Positions 8,655 through 20,616 of a stretch of 25,357 bases of DNA are shown piece after piece; the first letter of the stretch is position 1, and every line of letters begins with the position of its first letter. The translations under genes and the position numbers were made by a program. The DNA is from Conidiobolus incongruus B7586 (lineage: Eukaryota > Entomophthoromycota > Entomophthoromycetes > Entomophthorales > Conidiobolaceae). The notes beneath the pieces were generated by a model that was not told the DNA's origin, ran no database searches, and saw only the letters and a program-made list of their open reading frames with translations. The stretch is from the NCBI GenBank assembly GCA_000697335.1, contig JNEM01013477.1, forward strand, positions 1-25,357. The letters run 5' to 3'.

Positions 8655-11582
8655 TATTGATTACGTTTTCTATTTTTCCAGCAAAACTAAATTTATATAG
8701 CGATAAAATGTCAACTTCAAAGAAATAAAATAGTATAGTATTAATTAATTAAAGTTCAAATTAATAGATAAATGAAGAACAATAAAATAATCAAGGTATA
8801 ACAGCAAGTGAATAAAAATAATTAAACTGAATACTCAATAATAGCTAGCTACTGATATTTGAAACTAATATTATTTATAAATTTTTTAAAATAATAAAAA
8901 TATTGGTATATTTTTTGAAGGATCAAATTAAGGAAAAGGAAATCAATTTAACAATCTTCAATTTTTTCAATTTGATTATTATAAAAGTGGGGAATGGTTG
9001 AGTAATAGATGAACTCATTATTATAAATTTTAAATTATAATTTTGTTGGTTCTCAATATGTACTATATTTAGCAAACTCATTTCGTAATACATCATTTAC
9101 TAGTCCACAACTAAATCACTTAACACATTTTAATTGAGAGTCAGATTTAACATTGAATAAGTTGTACAAAGGTATAAATTAGAATAGATTCACTTCAGTT
9201 TAACAGTGAATTATCAAGTACAAAACTAAATTGATATGAAAGATTCATCACATCACACACTAATCATAGATCTTTGACATGCATTTTGTAGAATAAAAAT
9301 CAATTAGAAATAAATTTCCGAATAATTGAAATTTATAATCGAATCAACCGAATCAATTAGCACTCATTGTAAACAGTTTATAATAAACTAAATTATATAA
9401 CAAAAATATTATGCTTTAGTATTATTGATGTTTAAAAATTTATATCTTTAAGAATTATTAAATATATTTCAAAATTAAATTTATTATCAAATACTAATGT
9501 ATTGATTATTTAAAATGATAATAAATATGTACTAAGGCTTGATTTAAAAATAATTAAACTCGTTAATATGGTGTGACTTTGACTTATCTTAATCTTTTCA
9601 CAAAGATTATTAATTTAGTTGTTTGTAAATATTAAATTATTAATTATATATAATCAAGTTTGGTATATTGTACAATATTTTATATACTTTCATTCTATAT
9701 TCCTAGTTGTGTTTTGTTTTGAAGTGAAAAAAAAAGAAATTAACAATGATTCAATAGATGTCAATTTATCAATTATACAAACCTTGTATAATGAAATACT
9801 CTTACACTGATTTAAATATTAGAGTGTGTTAAAGACCAAATTTAGCTACTGTAAAATGGCAATTGGGTGATGATTTATTATATTTTTAATTTTACATTAT
9901 TTGATTATATTATATTAAATCAAAATAAATTGTAATCTTGTTTGAGAATATATTTATATTTTTGGATATATACTTAAATAACTTCGAATTCATAAAAGTT
10001 TCTTGAATATATGAGTATTTGTTTCGATAATATATGATATCATATTTAGTTATTGATTAATTTCTAAACGCATTTTGCTAGAAATATAACACTGGACAAA
10101 ACCAATAAATAGATATTTTAAATGAGTAAACTTTATATGCTTTATTAAAATTATTTTTAAAATATGTTTGAAATCAAAGGTGATGACAAATTATAAACTT
10201 TCCATTAATTAATATATATTTATTTAACATCATGGCTATAGTATTATATAAGATCTATATTTACCATCCAAAAATAATTGATTTAGACATTTAATCAAGG
10301 GATAATTTTTCTTAAATAGTTTTTTAATGTATTTCAGACTTTTAGTGTATCTTATTTACAATTTAATGAAATATATAGTGATTTAATGCATACATTATCA
10401 TTTGAATGAGCTTAGAAATAACATATTTTTGATTAATGGATTGCTTTGATAAATATATAAATTAATATTAAAAATTCTCTAGTTTTTTATATACTGTTAT
10501 AATTTATACATCAATTGTATATATTGGATAATTTGTGTTGCTTGTAAATTCCAGATAAAATAATAGTTCAGTATTTTTATTTGAACTAGTTTATCGATCT
10601 CATAACTGATATATAGTATATAAATGATAAGAAACCAGATTTAGACTCCAAATTTTTTCAAAACAGTTGAATTAAATATTTTTATTCTGCGATTATAACT
10701 TAGTATATATATCATATTATGATTATTCAGAATATTAATAATTGCAATTATTTTAAAATATATTTATCTTTCAAATATTGTTAATTAACTTGAACAAAAT
10801 CAATAAAATATACAATGATTACATTGTCAAATTTGCTGCAATTGATTAGTAAGAAAATGATTTTCAATATGAATGACCTAATATCACCATATATTTTGAA
10901 ATTGTTTAAAAGAATTACAATATATAATTCATACAATTCTTGTAGGATATAATCAAATCAAGAATTCTTTTAATACAGTCAAAAATATTTACATTATATG
11001 ATCAAGAATTTCAATATTTTTTCATTTTAATAAATACTGGTTTTAATTCAACTGATTGGTTGTCAATATATCACGTTCAATTAGGATTGATTAAAATTAT
11101 AAAACTTAAAATAGTATATTAAAATAATTAATGTCTTTTTGGTGTATTTCAATTTTTCAATCTCAATATTCAATATGTAAATATCCATTTATAAAGTATT
11201 AGTGATATTTGACTGCAAATTATGAATTAAATATTTATGTTTGGGCAAAAATTTGTCTAAGTTCAATATTATATTCATTAATGAAAAATAATTCTGAATA
11301 TAATTTGACATCTTATGAATAGTATTTAAATACCATTTATAAGGATTTTTAATCATATTGATAAGTTTTATAGTTGTTAACATTCATTCAAAATCTCTGA
11401 AGAAAATATTTTATTTAGACTTAGTGTAGTAAAAATTGCGGTGTTAATGACAAATTCGTTGATGTAGCAAGTATATAATTAAAAATAGCAAAAATATGTT
11501 ACAAATCAATATAATAGAAAATACTAATTTATTTAATAAATATTCATTGTAGTTAATATTGGATTATTAGGTTGATATTAAA
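8655..11582. other. AT-rich intergenic spacer, kinase to copy B
   Basis: This stretch of about 2.9 kb holds the kinase promoter at its left end and the 3' flank of copy B at its right end. The longest open runs (about 60 codons at 9619-9810 and 11189-11383) are AT-driven and have no protein-like composition. Around 9040-9370 the sequence is slightly less AT-rich, but I see no gene. No RNA gene, repeat family or element ends were recognised. Confidence 0.7.
8691..8699 (-). promoter_or_regulatory. TATA-like box of the kinase gene
   Basis: On the minus strand TATATAAAT lies about 37 bases before the kinase ATG, followed by a short less AT-biased stretch leading to ATG|GTAAGT. If used, it would give a very short 5' UTR. 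Chance matches are common in this composition. Confidence 0.35.
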
Positions 11583-14500
11583 TTATTTATCATGGACTAA
11601 GACGTTGTCATTCAATTGGGGTAAGGGTAATGCCTTCTTCTTTTCGGGCCAGACTTGGTCCATAGAATTGGCATCATGGAGGAAACCGTTGACAGAGACG
11701 TGGGTAATGTTGCGAAGGTACTTAAGATCCTTGAGAGGCGAAGCATTAGCGGGGTAGATTATGTAATCAGCCAATTTTCCAGCTTCAAGAGAACCGAGAT
11801 CCTTAAGACCGAGTGTAAGAGCAGGGTTGCGAGTGGCAGCACGGAGAACTTCATAATTGGTCATTCCTCCTTTAGAAAGCATCCAAAGTTCCCAGAGGAA
11901 ACCAACACCTTGTCTTTGGCCGTGGGCACCAGGGTTAATTAAGACATTGCGACGAGTGAGATTAGTAAGGGTCTTGCCAGTTTCCAAGAAGACATATTCA
12001 CGTTCATCACTTAAAGTTCTACGGAAGGAAGAAGATTCCAAACTCTTGAGAGGATGACGAGCACGCATCTTGGGATCTTCCCAAACATTAGTAGATTGGT
12101 ACCAGTATCTTTCACCCCAGATACCACCATAAGAAACAACAAGAGTTGGAGTCCAAGCAGTTCCAGCCTTTTCAAAGAGAGCTTGAAGATCTTCATAGAG
12201 AATACCAGGGTTGAGGGAGTGTTCAATAGTGGTGTGACCATCGATAACTTGATTGGTATTCCAAGCGAAGTGCATACCACCTTCAGGGACAACAAGCATT
12301 CCGAGTTCACGAGCAGCTTGAAGAATTTGTTGACGAGCATAACGAGAGGGTTGGTTGTAGGATTTGACGGAGAAAGCACCATATGACTTGAGGAGCCTCA
12401 AAATAGATCTAGCGTCTTCAATATCGTTGATTTCGACACGATATTCACCGGCAGCACCATAAATAATAGTACCAGTGGAGAAAATTCTAGGAGACAAGAG
12501 ACGACCAGTACGGGATAATTCTTGTTCAACGAAACCTTGAACGGTATCGTAAGAGGGATTGTGTTGAGAAGTTACACCATATGATAAGGCCAATTGGAAT
12601 TGCCAGTGAGAACGAGCAGGGTAATCGAAAGCAGACCAATGAGCATGTTCATCAAAGAAACCAGGAAGAACAGTGGCACCAGCAAGATCTCTAACTTCAG
12701 CACCCTTGGGAATGGGAGTACTATCACAGTCACCAACAGCCAAAATCTTGTTACCCTTGACAACAAGTCTGCCATGTTCAATGATATCGGAAGCGGGGTT
12801 ACCAGTCTTCATGGTGACGATCTTAGCGTTGTCAAGAACAAGGACCTTATCAGCAGGAGGACGAGAAATGGGAACCTTAACAGACAAATCATGGGACTTG
12901 AGTAAAGGTTGGACACATTCAGCACCAAACTTGGCCGTATCGGACTTGGCAACAGCACCACATTTGGATTGAATAGTAGGGACGTGAGCTTCATAAAGAG
13001 TATTGGCTTGCAAATAGTAGACATTTTGGCCATCAGGACCACCAAATAGTGAAATTTGACCACCATCCTTGGATAGACGGATTAAGCCTTCAGGAGAGCT
13101 TCCAGGTTTGCTCCAGTAAGTGGTATTAACCTTAGCAGGAGCAACATAGACTTGTCTGTACTGAGGGAATGAAATCCATTTGGCATCATCATTTAAAGTA
13201 ACGTCACCAATATTATCCTTAACTGTACCAAGTGGAGAGGATTTACCACTGGCTAAGTCAAAGACATAAGGATCAGTGTAACCGTAAATACGAAGTTGCC
13301 TGCTATCTTTGGTAAATTTAGCACCAGCAGTTTCACCAGGGATAGCAAGATTCAATGAACCTTCAACAACTTCATATTTATCATTTAATTCACCAACATA
13401 AATACCAGTTTTAGCCCTTGAAATAACAGTACCAACAATTTCATCACCAACAGTTTTAGTGAAAGCAAATTTCTTGCCGTCAGCAGACAAAGCAGGATAG
13501 GTGTAGTGACCTCTTGGAAGTTTGAGAGTAGAAATAACCTTTCCTTTAGCCACATCAACAACTTCAATGAAAGATAACTTGCTATCATTCCATCTGGCTT
13601 GGATAACAATGTTATCATTGGAAGGATGGAAAGAAGGAGCATGACGATTATCTTCAGAGTCGGGAAGTTCAACCAAAGTGGATTTACCAGTCTTGAGGTC
13701 TTTGATGTAAGTGCGACCAGTAACAATGTAAACAACCTTGGTACCATCCTTGCTGACATCATAGAATTGAATGGCTTTGTTATCGAAAGTCTTCTCATCA
13801 GTAGCTTCGATTAATTTGTATTTGTGCTTAACGGTTGGGGCAACATTCAATTTGACATTAGCCTTGAAGGGAATGACCTTGACTGGAGATTTATCCAAAG
13901 GAACACGATGAATCTTACCCTTAGCCCAAATGATGATGGCAGAATCATCAGGTAACCAGGCGAATCTAGGATAAACACCATTGGAGGCAGAAGCTTCCTG
14001 GTTATCGCGAGAAAGACCATCCCAAATGTTGGTTTCATCTCCAGTTTCGAGGTCCTTGACAATTAAAGACCAAGTGAATTCGACTCTGCGAACAAAAGCT
14101 AGCTTCTTACCATCTCTAGAGGGAGTAGGGCGACCAGCAGATCCGACACCTCCAGCAATCTTGGTGCCCTTTTCTTGAGAGGTAGTGTTGAAAGAATAGA
14201 CATTGAAAATACCAGCATGAGGATCTTTGCTATAGTTCCAAGTGTTGGTATCAACGTCATTGGTAGAATAATAGATGGAATCACCAGGACCAACTGGGTT
14301 GTAAATGGGTTCTTCAACACCAACTTGGGCAGATTTGGTATTGATTAATAATTCCGGTTTGCTGATTTGTTCACCATTTAACTTATATCTTTGAATAGAT
14401 CCGGCAGGAATGGAACGGCCGGATGTATACCATTTGACACCAACAACTTCTTTACCATTAGGAGCCCAATAGGCATTGGAGACAGTTCTGTAGTTTTCAT

Positions 14501-15026
14501 CAGTAACTTGATATGATTTACCAGATTTGTCAGTAATCCACAAGTTATCAAGACCGCTAGCATCACTGGTGTACAGAATTTTCTTACCATCAGGTGAATA
14601 AGTGGGTTGAATTTCGAAAGCAGGGCCACCCTTAAGTAATTTAGCTTCACCGCCTTCGATTGGAAGAGTGTAAAGGTCACCAAGTAAATCAAAGACGATT
14701 TCTTTACCGTCAGGACTGACATCCAAATTGATCCATGTACCTTCATCCAAGGTAACTTCTAAAGTGCGGTTCAAGGATTTACCAAGATCCCAGTCCTTGG
14801 AGGGAGGTCTCAGAGGGAGAGGATCAGGAGCAGGCTTCTTGGCATCTGAAGCTCCACCATCTGCTCCGGGAGTATTATCAGTAGTCAAAAAACGGGTCTT
14901 TGGCAAGTCATGATCACCACCTCGACCTATTCTGGCAGCATTGATAAACTCAGAGTCAAAGCTCTGCAAGCTGTTGCAGGGGTTAATTAATAAAAGAGCT
15001 AAAGAAGCAATTAAAGAGTTATACAT
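11583..15026 (-). CDS. Secreted TolB/PD40-propeller amidohydrolase, copy B (intact)
   Basis: The gene is an intronless frame of 1147 residues, closely related to copy A along its whole length. I start at the ATG at 15024-15026, giving MYNSLIASLALLLINPCNSLQS, a good signal peptide. Copy C has the same start and upstream context, and the longer frame from 15107 begins upstream of the expected transcription start. Propeller blades (SPDGK repeats) run to about residue 690. The amidohydrolase barrel follows with H794/H796 in DEHAHW, K888 in SVKSYNQ, H919 in GMHFAW and H936 in TTIEHS; the strand-8 position again reads NPGAHG. It ends with LGSLEAGKLADYII and a C-terminal VNGFLHDANSMDQVWPEKK. Codons are richer in C- and G-ending forms, and GGT and CGT are more common than in copy A, suggesting stronger expression. 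It is probably a secreted metal-dependent hydrolase of unknown substrate. Confidence 0.94.
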   Translation of the reverse strand: MYNSLIASLALLLINPCNSLQSFDSEFINAARIGRGGDHDLPKTRFLTTDNTPGADGGASDAKKPAPDPLPLRPPSKDWDLGKSLNRTLEVTLDEGTWINLDVSPDGKEIVFDLLGDLYTLPIEGGEAKLLKGGPAFEIQPTYSPDGKKILYTSDASGLDNLWITDKSGKSYQVTDENYRTVSNAYWAPNGKEVVGVKWYTSGRSIPAGSIQRYKLNGEQISKPELLINTKSAQVGVEEPIYNPVGPGDSIYYSTNDVDTNTWNYSKDPHAGIFNVYSFNTTSQEKGTKIAGGVGSAGRPTPSRDGKKLAFVRRVEFTWSLIVKDLETGDETNIWDGLSRDNQEASASNGVYPRFAWLPDDSAIIIWAKGKIHRVPLDKSPVKVIPFKANVKLNVAPTVKHKYKLIEATDEKTFDNKAIQFYDVSKDGTKVVYIVTGRTYIKDLKTGKSTLVELPDSEDNRHAPSFHPSNDNIVIQARWNDSKLSFIEVVDVAKGKVISTLKLPRGHYTYPALSADGKKFAFTKTVGDEIVGTVISRAKTGIYVGELNDKYEVVEGSLNLAIPGETAGAKFTKDSRQLRIYGYTDPYVFDLASGKSSPLGTVKDNIGDVTLNDDAKWISFPQYRQVYVAPAKVNTTYWSKPGSSPEGLIRLSKDGGQISLFGGPDGQNVYYLQANTLYEAHVPTIQSKCGAVAKSDTAKFGAECVQPLLKSHDLSVKVPISRPPADKVLVLDNAKIVTMKTGNPASDIIEHGRLVVKGNKILAVGDCDSTPIPKGAEVRDLAGATVLPGFFDEHAHWSAFDYPARSHWQFQLALSYGVTSQHNPSYDTVQGFVEQELSRTGRLLSPRIFSTGTIIYGAAGEYRVEINDIEDARSILRLLKSYGAFSVKSYNQPSRYARQQILQAARELGMLVVPEGGMHFAWNTNQVIDGHTTIEHSLNPGILYEDLQALFEKAGTAWTPTLVVSYGGIWGERYWYQSTNVWEDPKMRARHPLKSLESSSFRRTLSDEREYVFLETGKTLTNLTRRNVLINPGAHGQRQGVGFLWELWMLSKGGMTNYEVLRAATRNPALTLGLKDLGSLEAGKLADYIIYPANASPLKDLKYLRNITHVSVNGFLHDANSMDQVWPEKKKALPLPQLNDNVLVHDK

Positions 15027-15110
15027 TATTTTTAAAATTAAAAATAAGTATATTAAATTAAATAAATAAATAATAATTAGAAAGTTGACGATATAATGTA
15101 AATGCATAAT

Positions 15111-15122
15111 TTATTTATATAG
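15111..15122 (-). promoter_or_regulatory. TATA-like box of copy B
   Basis: On the minus strand CTATATAAATAA lies 85-96 bases before the ATG. Copy C has CTATAAAAAG at almost the same distance (84-93). The shared position in two otherwise diverged upstream regions supports a real core promoter. Confidence 0.5.
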
Positions 15123-15177
15123 TTCTTGATATAATATTAATGTTCTTTAGAATGAATACTTTTTCATACAATATGTC

Positions 15178-15193
15178 ATATGATATATGTATC
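15178..15193 (-). promoter_or_regulatory. Conserved upstream motif of copy B, shared with copy C
   Basis: The + strand reads atatgatatatgtatc, 152 bases upstream of the ATG. Fifteen of these 16 bases recur 146 bases upstream of the ATG of copy C, although much of the upstream sequence between has diverged. It may be a shared activator site, or just a less-eroded part of the duplication. Confidence 0.4.
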
Positions 15194-16552
15194 AAATGAT
15201 GATTAATAATTTAAATTTTTTAACTTATTAATTACACAAAATTATAATTTAAATTAACTACTTGTTTATAAGACCTTAATAATCTACTGAATAATTGATT
15301 TTGACCGCAAAAGTTTTACCTGAAAATTAAAAATAGATGAATTGCTTATCTTTAAATTTGTAAGTAATATATTGAGCTTTAATAAAGTTAATATTTATCT
15401 ATATGATAAGATTTCAAAATTTTTTGTTTAACTCAATTGAACCTCTGGTATTATTACATCAAGTTTATAATATACTTGATTTCATTATCTTAATTACAGC
15501 TAAATTAATTTACTTCATTATTTGTATTTCAACCGAGCTAAACCTCTATTTTATTTATCCAATTTCAATGAATTAACTTATATAGTAATATGAAGATACA
15601 TCTAATGATCATTACCACAGTTCATATTTCATTTAAGCCATCTTTTCTAAATAGATTATTTGAAATTTTTTAGTTATTTAATTTATCCCATAAAATTGGA
15701 AATATATTATAATATTCTGGAAAAATTTATTCTCATTTGATATTATTATTCCGTAATATGTGAGGAATTGGTAAATCAAATTCATTTAAATAAAGTTAAA
15801 TAGAAAAGTGTAACATTAACAAAGTCACAAAGTACATTCGAAATATATCATGCATAAATATCAACAAATTTCAAAATAGTATTTGATTAAATTTTTTTAA
15901 TTATAATTGTCCAAATTGTGTATATTAAATGATACAAATATTATTTTCTTATGCTGGTAATATATTTATATTTTCTGTTTTAAATTCATATTAATAAATT
16001 CTTAAATATTTTTAATTCAACATAATCCAGATATATGTTTTATATACCTCAATATACAAATTCATTTATAATTCCAAAGTAAGATAATTTAACAAGTCTA
16101 ATGTATAGCATACTGACTTTAATATCTTATTTAATATTTTTAATTATAACTCAACAGTTGAAATTTAATTTATAATAATTATAATTATAATCATTTATTC
16201 CTCATTAGATCAAATGAATGTAAAAAAATTCATAATAAAGTCAAATTTATAGGTGTAAAATAGTCCAATTGAATTGTAATTGAATTGGTTTATATCATAA
16301 GATTGTTGTAACACAAATTAGTCACTTTATCATCATTGACGGATTAACAAAAAAAATAAGAAAATAAAATCTAGCATAATGCTTTGTTACAAAATTAAAT
16401 AATTATATTACTTATTAATATTAAAATTTCTCTATCAAATAGTAAATATAAAATTTTTGGTTTGCAAAAAACCAAATTAGATTTATTTATTATATGGTTT
16501 GCAGAAAATTTATCACAGCTTTAATTACACTTTGAAAAGTATTTAGAATTAA

Positions 16553-16570
16553 ATTATTATTATTATTATT
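16553..16570. repeat. (ATT)6 trinucleotide microsatellite
   Basis: Six uninterrupted ATT units are read directly. It lies in spacer with no gene nearby. Confidence 0.85.
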
Positions 16571-16692
16571 TGTTTACTATTTGAAATATTAATCATTATA
16601 AAACATATAGCAGAAATATATTAGGCAATGCTGGAGTATTTGTGCTAATTGGTTAAAGTTAAAATCTAATATTTAATAATATCAAACAGATA

Positions 16693-16708
16693 ATATATAT
16701 ATATATAT
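16693..16708. repeat. (AT)8 dinucleotide microsatellite
   Basis: Eight AT units are read directly in spacer DNA. A further (TA)7 lies at 17675-17688. Confidence 0.85.
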
Positions 16709-19062
16709 TCATTCTAATATTGAAAGTAATAATTGGTACATGGTTGATTTGTTAATATTTAAATCTTAGTATTAAGAATATGCATCGAGTAATCGATTTT
16801 AATAGTTCATATGTTATAATAATACGATTACTATTGTATGTCATAATTCAAAATCAATAATATTGATAATTAACTATTGAACAAACTATATAACTTGTAA
16901 AAACTAGTTGATTATATTGCCACAAAATATATGCTATATAAATTTGAAAACTTTTAACATCTAAAAGTTTGATTTGTTAATATCTGGAGTCTTAGATTTA
17001 ATGGACAATTTTCATATTTCAAATAGTCACTCTAATTGATTTGGATCCAGTTTTATATTGCATGAAAAATATTATTTAGAAGTTGACCAATTATGTACAT
17101 TTAAATGTTTGATATTTGATGGTACATTTAATATTGAATACCTCATATGAAATTGGTTCAAATAGAATATGATTTATTGTTTATTTAACATTTATATTAC
17201 TTTTAAGAGTTAAGCTATGTATTCAGGCATAATCATAATTAAATCAATTATATTGAATCATATTGAAATATTTTTAACTTGAAGATGATCTAATAATTGA
17301 AATTTCATATATTTTCATTTTAGAAATTTGAAAAATTCAATCATGGTCTATGAAAGATTATTGTATACTTTCAACTTATTTACTAAATTTGAAATCTATT
17401 GGTGACAACAAAATAATTGGTATATTCAAATCCAAAATTATCCATTTGATGAAATATTAATACATCAGATGCAATATATTCAAAACAATTCAAATATATA
17501 TTTTTAAAATATAATTAATATATAGTTAGTAACATTATGGTTATAATTCTATTAAATAAATAGTTTAATCAAGCCAAAATTAAAAACTATCAAATTCTTC
17601 AATAGAAATTAAGCAATAAATGACGCTGTTTAAAATTTTAATATGATATTATTTTGAATTGTGAATTTTTAGATTATATATATATATAATGTCATAATAA
17701 TATCTTATCATAATGATTACTGCTGCATTGAAATAGATTAAATAATTTATTGGAAATTAAAGTGAATTAATAAAATGACAATATAAAGTAATTCAAAAAA
17801 TTTAAAATAATAGTAGGTTTTGGTAGCTGTTTATTTGATTAGTATATAAAATATTGTTTTCTGCTACAAATATCAAAATTGAAACAGTATGTATTTGATC
17901 AATTTTATAACTCTGAATGAAATTGAATTTCTAAAAATAAAATTTATTAAAAATAAATATTGATTAAATAATTATCGTGAACTAAAACACTGTCGTTCAA
18001 TTGGGGTAAAGGCAATGATTTCTTCTTTTCGGGCCAGATTTGATCTAAAGAGTTGGCGTCGTGGAGGAAACCATTGACAGAGACATGAGTAATGTTATAG
18101 AGGTGCTTGAGGTCCTTGAGAGGAGAAGCATCAGCAGGGTAAATGATATAATCGGCTAATTTGCTTTCTTCAAGAGTACCCACATCCTTGAAACCGAGAG
18201 TAAGAACGGGGTTACGAGTGGCAGAGCGGAGAACTTCGTAATTGTTTAATCCACCCTTGGAAAGCATCCAAAGTTCCCAGAGGTAACCAACGCTTTGTCT
18301 TTGACCGTGAGTACCAGGGTTAATTAAGACATTGCGGCGAGTGAGGTTAGTAAGGGTCTTGCCAATATCCAAGAAGATATATTCACGTTCATCGGTCAAA
18401 GTCCTACGGAAGGAGGAAGCTTCCAAGTCCTCGAGAGGGTGACGAGCACGCATCTTAGGATCTCCCCAAGCATTGGTAGATTGGTAGATTGGTACCAGTA
18501 TCTTTCACCTTCAACACCACCATAAGAGACAACGAGAGTAGGAATCCAAGCAGTTCCAGCCTTTTCAAAGAGAGCTTGAAGATCTTCATAGAGAATACCA
18601 GGGTTGAGGGAGTGTTCAATAGTGGTGTGGCCGTCAATGATTTGGTTGGTGTTCCAAGCGAAGTGCATGCCACCTTCAGGGACAACAAGCATACCAAGTT
18701 CACGGGCGGCTTCAAGGATCATTTGACGAGAGCAACGAGAAGGCTGGTTATAAGATTTGACGGAGATGGCACCATATGATTTGAGGAGTCCCAGAACAGA
18801 TCTGGCATCATCAATGTTGGTAACTTCAACACGCTCAGCGCCTTCAGCACCATAAAGAATAGTGCCAGTGGTAAAAATTCTAGGAGCCAAAAGACGGCCA
18901 GAACGGACCAATTCTTGTTCAGCGAAACCTTGGACGGTATTGTAAGAGGGATTGTGCATGGTAGTAACACCATAAGATAAAGCTAGTTGATGTTGCCAGC
19001 GGGAGTGAAGAGGGTAATCGTAAGCGGTCCAGTGAGCATGTTCATCCAAATAGCCAGGAAGG

Positions 19063-19358
19063 ACAGTGGCACCAGCAAGATCTCTAACTTCAGCACCCTT
19101 GGGAATGGGAGTACTATCACAGTCACCAACAGCCAAAATCTTGTTACCCTTGACAACAAGTCTGTCATGTTCAATGATATCGGAAGCGGGGTTACCAGTC
19201 TTCATGGTGACGATCTTAGCGTTGTCAAGAACAAGGACCTTATCAGCAGGAGGACGAGAAATGGGAACCTTAACAGACAAATCATGGGACTTGAGTAAAG
19301 GTTGGACACATTCAGCACCAAACTTGGCCGTATCAGACTTGGCAACAACACCACATTT
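19063..19358 (-). repeat. Near-identical tract 1 between copies C and B
   Basis: This tract pairs with 12670-12965 in copy B without gaps. I count 3 differences in 296 bases, whereas the flanking coding sequence differs every few bases. It covers the start of the amidohydrolase domain. It reads as a gene-conversion tract. Confidence 0.85.
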
Positions 19359-19418
19359 TTCAACAACAGTAGGAATATGAGCTTCAAAAAGAGTGTTAGT
19401 ACGTAAGTATTAAGCAGT

Positions 19419-19618
19419 TTGACCACCATCCTTGGATAGACGGATTAAGCCTTCAGGAGAGCTTCCAGGTTTGCTCCAGTAAGTGGTATTAACCTTAGCA
19501 GGAGCAACATAGACTTGTCTGTACTGAGGGAATGAAATCCATTTGGCATCATCATTTAAAGTAATGTCACCAATATTATCCTTAACTGTACCAAGTGGAG
19601 AGGATTTACCACTGGCTA
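19419..19618 (-). repeat. Near-identical tract 2 between copies C and B
   Basis: This tract pairs with 13056-13255 in copy B, with 1 difference in 200 bases. Its lower-coordinate edge lies next to the deletion and stop of pseudogene C at 19410-19412, and the other edge passes abruptly into diverged sequence. Confidence 0.85.
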
Positions 19619-20223
19619 GATCAACGACATATGGATCGGTGTAACCAACAATACGAAGTTGTTTGTCATCTTTGGTGAATTTAGCACAGCAATTTCGTCA
19701 GGAATAACAAGTTCAACAGAATCTTCAACAACTTCAAATTTGTCATTTAATTCACCAACATAAATACCTAAATTGGCTTGAGCAAGAACAGTTCCTGCAA
19801 TTTCATCACCAGAAGCTTTGGTGAAAGCGAATTTCTTTCTATCGTGAGATAAAGAAAGATAGTTGTAATGCCCTCTGGGGAGTTTGAGAGTAGAAATAAC
19901 CTTTCCTTTAGCCACATCAACAACTTCAATGAAAGATAACTTGCTGTCGTTCCATCTGGATTGGATAACAATGTTATCATTGGAAGTATGGAAAGAAGGA
20001 GCATGACGATTATCTTCGGGATGATCGAGTTTGAGTAAAGTGGATTTGCCATTCTTGAGGTCTTGATGTAAGTGCGACCAGTAACAATGTAAACAACCTT
20101 GGTACCATCCTTGCTGACATCGAAGAATTGAATCACCTTGTTATTGAAAGTCTTCTCATCAGAAGCTTCAATTAAGCTTTGTTGATGCTTAACGGTAGGA
20201 GCAATATTCAATTTAACATTAGT

Positions 20224-20616
20224 CTTGAAGGGAATGACCTTGACTGGAGATTTATCCAAAGGAACACGATGAATCTTACCCTTAGCCCAAATGATGATGG
20301 CAGAATCATCAGGTAACCAGGCGAATCTAGGATAAACACCATTGGAGGCAGAAGCTTCCTGGTTATCGCGAGAAAGACCATCCCAAATGTTGGTTTCATC
20401 TCCAGTTTCGAGGTCCTTGACAATTAAAGACCAAGTGAATTTGACTCTGCGAACAAAAGCTAGCTTCTTACCATCTCTAGAGGGAGTAGGGCGACCAGCA
20501 GATCCGACACCTCCAGCAATCTTGGTGCCCTTTTCTTGAGAGATAGTGTTGAAAGAATAGACATTGAAAATACCAGCATGAGGACCTTTGCTATAGTTCC
20601 AAGTGTTGGTATCAAC
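20224..20616 (-). repeat. Near-identical tract 3 between copies C and B
   Basis: This tract pairs with 13863-14255 in copy B. I count 3 differences in 393 bases. It lies within the propeller region. None of the lesions of pseudogene C lies inside it. Confidence 0.85.

Larger units (their letters stand above)
15027..17946. other. AT-rich intergenic spacer, copy B to copy C
   Basis: The promoter of copy B occupies the left 200 bases and the 3' flank of pseudogene C the right end. The rest is AT-rich with stops in all frames. It includes an (ATT)6 tract at 16553-16570, (AT)8 at 16693-16708 and (TA)7 at 17675-17688. I recognise no gene, RNA or mobile element. By position it is the spacer part of the roughly 6.36-kb tandem unit. 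Confidence 0.7.

Noticed and set aside
9619-9810. 63-codon + strand open frame in the spacer
   Set aside because: Its composition (Ile, Asn, Tyr, Phe, Leu, Lys) is what random AT-rich DNA gives, and there is no domain or conserved context.
11655-14913. Many antisense and shifted open frames of 60-140 codons inside copies B and C
   Set aside because: They mirror the conserved coding sequence in other frames, recur at matching positions in the paralogue for that reason, and have no own start context or domain.
15027-15107. 27-residue N-terminal extension of copy B from an ATG at 15107
   Set aside because: The extension is AT-driven and very hydrophobic, is not shared with copy C, and begins only a few bases from the TATA-like box at 15111-15122, so it should lie upstream of the transcript. 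MYNSL at 15026 is shared with C.
10100-17950. Possible residual similarity between the 3' flanks of copies B and C
   Set aside because: A few short matching words are visible, but in DNA this AT-rich they are not above chance by eye. An alignment would be needed.
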